A program made the position numbers and the translations under genes. Shown piece by piece: positions 61,571 through 64,000 of a DNA stretch of 64,000 nucleotides. The notes under the pieces are model-generated. The model did no database searches, was not told the DNA's origin, and worked only from the letters and a program-made list of their open reading frames with translations. The stretch comes from an uncultured Flavobacteriales bacterium (GTDB lineage Bacteria > Bacteroidota > Bacteroidia > Flavobacteriales > BACL11), in assembly GCA_943789505.1 (NCBI GenBank), contig CALSUJ010000003.1, positions 124,001 to 188,000 on the forward strand, read 5' to 3'. Every line of letters begins with the position of its first letter. Position 1 is the first letter of the stretch.

Positions 61571-63370
61571 ATGGAAAATATATTATTAGAATTTAAGAAT
61601 CTTGTTACCGAATTTCATACTGAAGGAACAATTGTAAAGGCTGTAAATGGAGTTAGTTTTACACTTAACAAAGGAGAAACAATCGGTATTGTTGGGGAAT
61701 CAGGTTCAGGAAAATCAGTTACTTCACTTTCAGCTATGCGATTGATTCCTAGCCCTCCTGGCAAAATTAGTGGAGGTGAGATTATTTTTCATGAAAAAGA
61801 TGGAACAGCTACTGATCTTTTAGCTATTTCAGAAGAGGAAATACGTAAGTTTAGAGGCAATGATATCGCTATGATTTTTCAAGAACCAATGACATCATTA
61901 AACCCAGTATTTACCTGTGGAGATCAAGTGATGGAAGCTATTATCTTGCATCAAAAACTAAACAAGAAAGATGCAAAAGCATTAACTATAAAATTATTTG
62001 AAGAAGTTCAACTTCCTACTCCTGAGCGTATTTTTAGCACTTATCCTCATCAAATTTCTGGTGGACAAAAGCAAAGAGTGATGATTGCTATGGCAATGAG
62101 TTGCCAGCCATCAGTTTTAATTGCTGATGAACCAACAACTGCCTTAGATGTTACTGTACAAAAAACCATATTACAATTAATGCAAAACTTGCAAAAAGAA
62201 CATGATATGGGAATTATGTTCATCACCCATGATTTGGGAGTAATAGCTGAACTAGCTGATAAAGTGGTCGTAATGTACAAGGGAAATATTGTGGAACAAG
62301 GGAGTGTTTGGGATATTTTTACTAACCCAAAGCATCCTTATACCAAGGGGCTTTTAGCTTGCCGACCTCCTTTAGACAAGCGCTACACTTTCTTACCTAC
62401 CGTTTCTGATTTTATGAAAATTGATGAAAGCGGAGAGGTAATTGATAATGGTATTTCAGTAGCAGAATTTACAAAAGACTTAGCTATTCCTGAAAGTGAA
62501 AGAGTTGCAAAACACAAGAAGCTTTACGACCAGAAACCTTTAATGCAAATCAAAAATTTAAAAACTTATTTCCCAATTCGTAATGGGTTTTTTGGTGGAA
62601 TAAGTGATCATGTAAAAGCAGTAGATAATGTTGCTTTTGATGTATATCCTGGAGAAACTTTAGGATTGGTTGGAGAGAGTGGCTGTGGTAAAACAACAAT
62701 TGGAAGAACGATTATTCGCCTTGAAGAACCTACTGAAGGGGAAATGATTTACAAAGGGAAGGATATTGCAAAAATGAACACTGAAGAGCTTAGACTTTTT
62801 CGTAAAGACGTTCAAATTATCTTCCAAGACCCGTACTCATCACTTAACCCAAGAATGACAATTGGAAATGCAATTATGGAGCCTATGCAAGTACATGGTA
62901 TTCTTGAAAATGACGAGCAAAGAAAGAAAAAAGTTGAAGAACTCTTAACAAGAGTAAGTTTAGACCCTGCTCATTTTTACCGATATCCACATGAATTTTC
63001 AGGAGGACAAAGACAAAGAATTGGTATTGCAAGAGCATTGGCTGTAAACCCTAATTTTATCATTTGTGATGAGTCAGTTTCTGCTTTAGATGTATCTGTA
63101 CAAGCGCAAGTGTTAAATCTTTTAAATGAACTAAAAGAAGAATTTGGATTAAGCTATATCTTTATTTCTCATGATTTATCAGTTGTAAAATACATGAGTG
63201 ATAGAATGGCAGTTATGCAAGAGGGAAAGATTGTCGAAATGGGAGATGCTGACCAAATTTATAATAAACCAGCAACTGAGTATACTAAGAAATTAATTGA
63301 TGCTATTCCTGAAGGGAAATTAGAAGACATAAAAAGACACTTAGAAAGTAAAGGAATCAAAGTAAATTGA
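61571..63370 (+). CDS. fused dipeptide/oligopeptide ABC transporter ATPase
   Basis: This 599-residue protein carries two ATP-binding cassettes in tandem, like E. coli YejF or GsiA. Domain 1 (about 5-270) has [16 protein letters not shown] and [11 protein letters not shown]; domain 2 (about 325-590) has [17 protein letters not shown] and [10 protein letters not shown]. Each is followed by the oligopeptide-binding C-terminal extension ([15 protein letters not shown] in the first). It would power uptake of short peptides with membrane subunits that are not in this window. That fits the peptide-breaking S46 enzyme nearby. Confidence 0.95.
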   Translation: MENILLEFKNLVTEFHTEGTIVKAVNGVSFTLNKGETIGIVGESGSGKSVTSLSAMRLIPSPPGKISGGEIIFHEKDGTATDLLAISEEEIRKFRGNDIAMIFQEPMTSLNPVFTCGDQVMEAIILHQKLNKKDAKALTIKLFEEVQLPTPERIFSTYPHQISGGQKQRVMIAMAMSCQPSVLIADEPTTALDVTVQKTILQLMQNLQKEHDMGIMFITHDLGVIAELADKVVVMYKGNIVEQGSVWDIFTNPKHPYTKGLLACRPPLDKRYTFLPTVSDFMKIDESGEVIDNGISVAEFTKDLAIPESERVAKHKKLYDQKPLMQIKNLKTYFPIRNGFFGGISDHVKAVDNVAFDVYPGETLGLVGESGCGKTTIGRTIIRLEEPTEGEMIYKGKDIAKMNTEELRLFRKDVQIIFQDPYSSLNPRMTIGNAIMEPMQVHGILENDEQRKKKVEELLTRVSLDPAHFYRYPHEFSGGQRQRIGIARALAVNPNFIICDESVSALDVSVQAQVLNLLNELKEEFGLSYIFISHDLSVVKYMSDRMAVMQEGKIVEMGDADQIYNKPATEYTKKLIDAIPEGKLEDIKRHLESKGIKVN

Positions 63371-63424
63371 GTCCAAGAAATTTAGCAAAATCCGTTAAGG
63401 TTAAATAGTTTCCGTTAAAACTCT

Positions 63425-64000
63425 TTATTTTGAGATATTCATCTCAGTAACTTCCCCTTCAATAATTAGATTCGCTTCAGTTGCATTTTTTATTTCTTCA
63501 ACACTTACTCCTGGTGCTCTTTCTAAAAGTTTAAACCCTTTTTTAGTTACTTCCAAAACAGCTAAGTTAGTTACTATTTTCTTTACACAATTTACACCAG
63601 TAATAGGTAAAGTACATTGTTTTAAAATTTTACTTTCTCCTGCACGATTAGTATGCATCATGGCAACAATAATGTTATCAGCAGAAGCTACCAAGTCCAT
63701 AGCACCACCCATTCCTTTCACCATTTTTCCAGGAATTTTCCAGTTGGCGATATCTCCATTTTCAGAAACTTCCATAGCACCCAACACTGTAAGTTGAACA
63801 TGTTGTCCTCTTATCATAGCAAAGGAAGTAGCAGAATCAAAAAGAGCCGCTCCATCCATAGTGGTAATGGTTTGTTTACCTGCATTTATCATGTCTGGGT
63901 CTTCATCTCCCTCGAAAGGAAAAGGTCCCATTCCTAACACTCCATTTTCTGATTGAAATTCAATATCAATTCCCTTAGGAATATAGTTTGCAACCAAAGT
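63425..64000 (-). CDS. scoB: 3-oxoacid CoA-transferase subunit B (partial)
   Basis: The minus strand reads open from the window edge to a stop at 63425, giving about 192 residues of a CoA-transferase beta subunit. The edge begins TLVANYIPKGIDIEFQSENGVLGMGP, which contains the catalytic glutamate in SENG. Further on are DPDMINAGKQTITTMDGAALFDSA, GAMEVSENGDIANWKIPG and KGMGGAMDLVAS, all family hallmarks. The enzyme moves CoA from succinyl-CoA to acetoacetate or related acids. The A subunit should lie beyond the window on the same strand. Confidence 0.94.
   Translation of the reverse strand, partial: TLVANYIPKGIDIEFQSENGVLGMGPFPFEGDEDPDMINAGKQTITTMDGAALFDSATSFAMIRGQHVQLTVLGAMEVSENGDIANWKIPGKMVKGMGGAMDLVASADNIIVAMMHTNRAGESKILKQCTLPITGVNCVKKIVTNLAVLEVTKKGFKLLERAPGVSVEEIKNATEANLIIEGEVTEMNISK

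Noticed and set aside
63371-63424. Repeated CCGTTAA near 63391 and 63412
   Set aside because: Two copies of a 7-mer in AT-rich DNA are not convincing as a site; no hairpin or T run is formed.

Overview
The window is a 64 kb piece of an AT-rich chromosome from a member of the Bacteroidetes, most likely order Flavobacteriales. The evidence is: type IX secretion sorting domains of both kinds (an A-type tail at 21923-22612 and a CHU_C/B-type tail at 40583-44119); a SUF operon carrying the Bacteroidetes extras DUF59, DUF2480 and DUF3050; an S46 dipeptidyl-peptidase; a long Bacteroidetes-type amidophosphoribosyltransferase; an ileS-dksA-lspA cluster; and many start regions with the Bacteroidetes -7 promoter box TAnnTTTG in place of sigma-70 or Shine-Dalgarno signals. 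I saw no tRNA, rRNA, CRISPR array, insertion sequence or prophage.

Layout. 0-5.7 kb: a DMT transporter end, a short-chain dehydrogenase, two tandem paralogous mini membrane proteins, polA, a rhomboid protease and a DUF2061 protein. 5.8-14.3 kb: lepA (frameshifted), yebC and purD, a small antisense gene, a DUF6427-like membrane protein, purQ, and a B12-dependent ribonucleotide reductase. 14.4-25.2 kb: a dead comF, an Ig-like lipoprotein, an amidase, the succinate dehydrogenase operon (minus strand), an aminopeptidase P, a secreted T9SS protein, a helical-repeat unknown and thiL. 25.3-32.3 kb: the complete iron-sulfur assembly operon sufA-B-C-D-S-E plus three accessory genes. 32.3-44.1 kb: rluF, the S46 peptidase, purF-type gene, a glutaredoxin, a split DUF6695-like gene, a PLP decarboxylase and a giant CotH/lamin-tail secreted protein. 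44.2-52.5 kb: ileS, dksA-like, lspA, then sulfotransferase and asd (minus), a lamin-tail gene remnant and uvrC. 52.6-56.3 kb: a looser accessory stretch with two DoxX-like proteins, an old-yellow-enzyme homologue, a methyltransferase and an unknown. 56.3-64 kb: lysS, a PGI/PMI isomerase, lipB, a serine hydrolase, an exonuclease, a fused peptide ABC ATPase and the end of a CoA-transferase subunit.

Most genes are housekeeping: purine synthesis (purD, purQ, purF-type), dNTP supply, respiration, Fe-S assembly, translation and repair. No complete new defence or mobile system is visible. The most notable observations are: (1) five independent genes are broken or look broken (lepA, comF, the 60.8 kb exonuclease, a lamin-tail remnant and a DUF6695-like split), with comF carrying nonsense changes as well as indels; (2) DNA polymerase I has lost every acidic proofreading residue; (3) a set of genes, including polA, thiL and the two T9SS cargo genes, has the -7 box only 4-6 nt before the start codon, which predicts leaderless mRNAs; (4) two tandem mini membrane proteins of unknown role, each with its own promoter.
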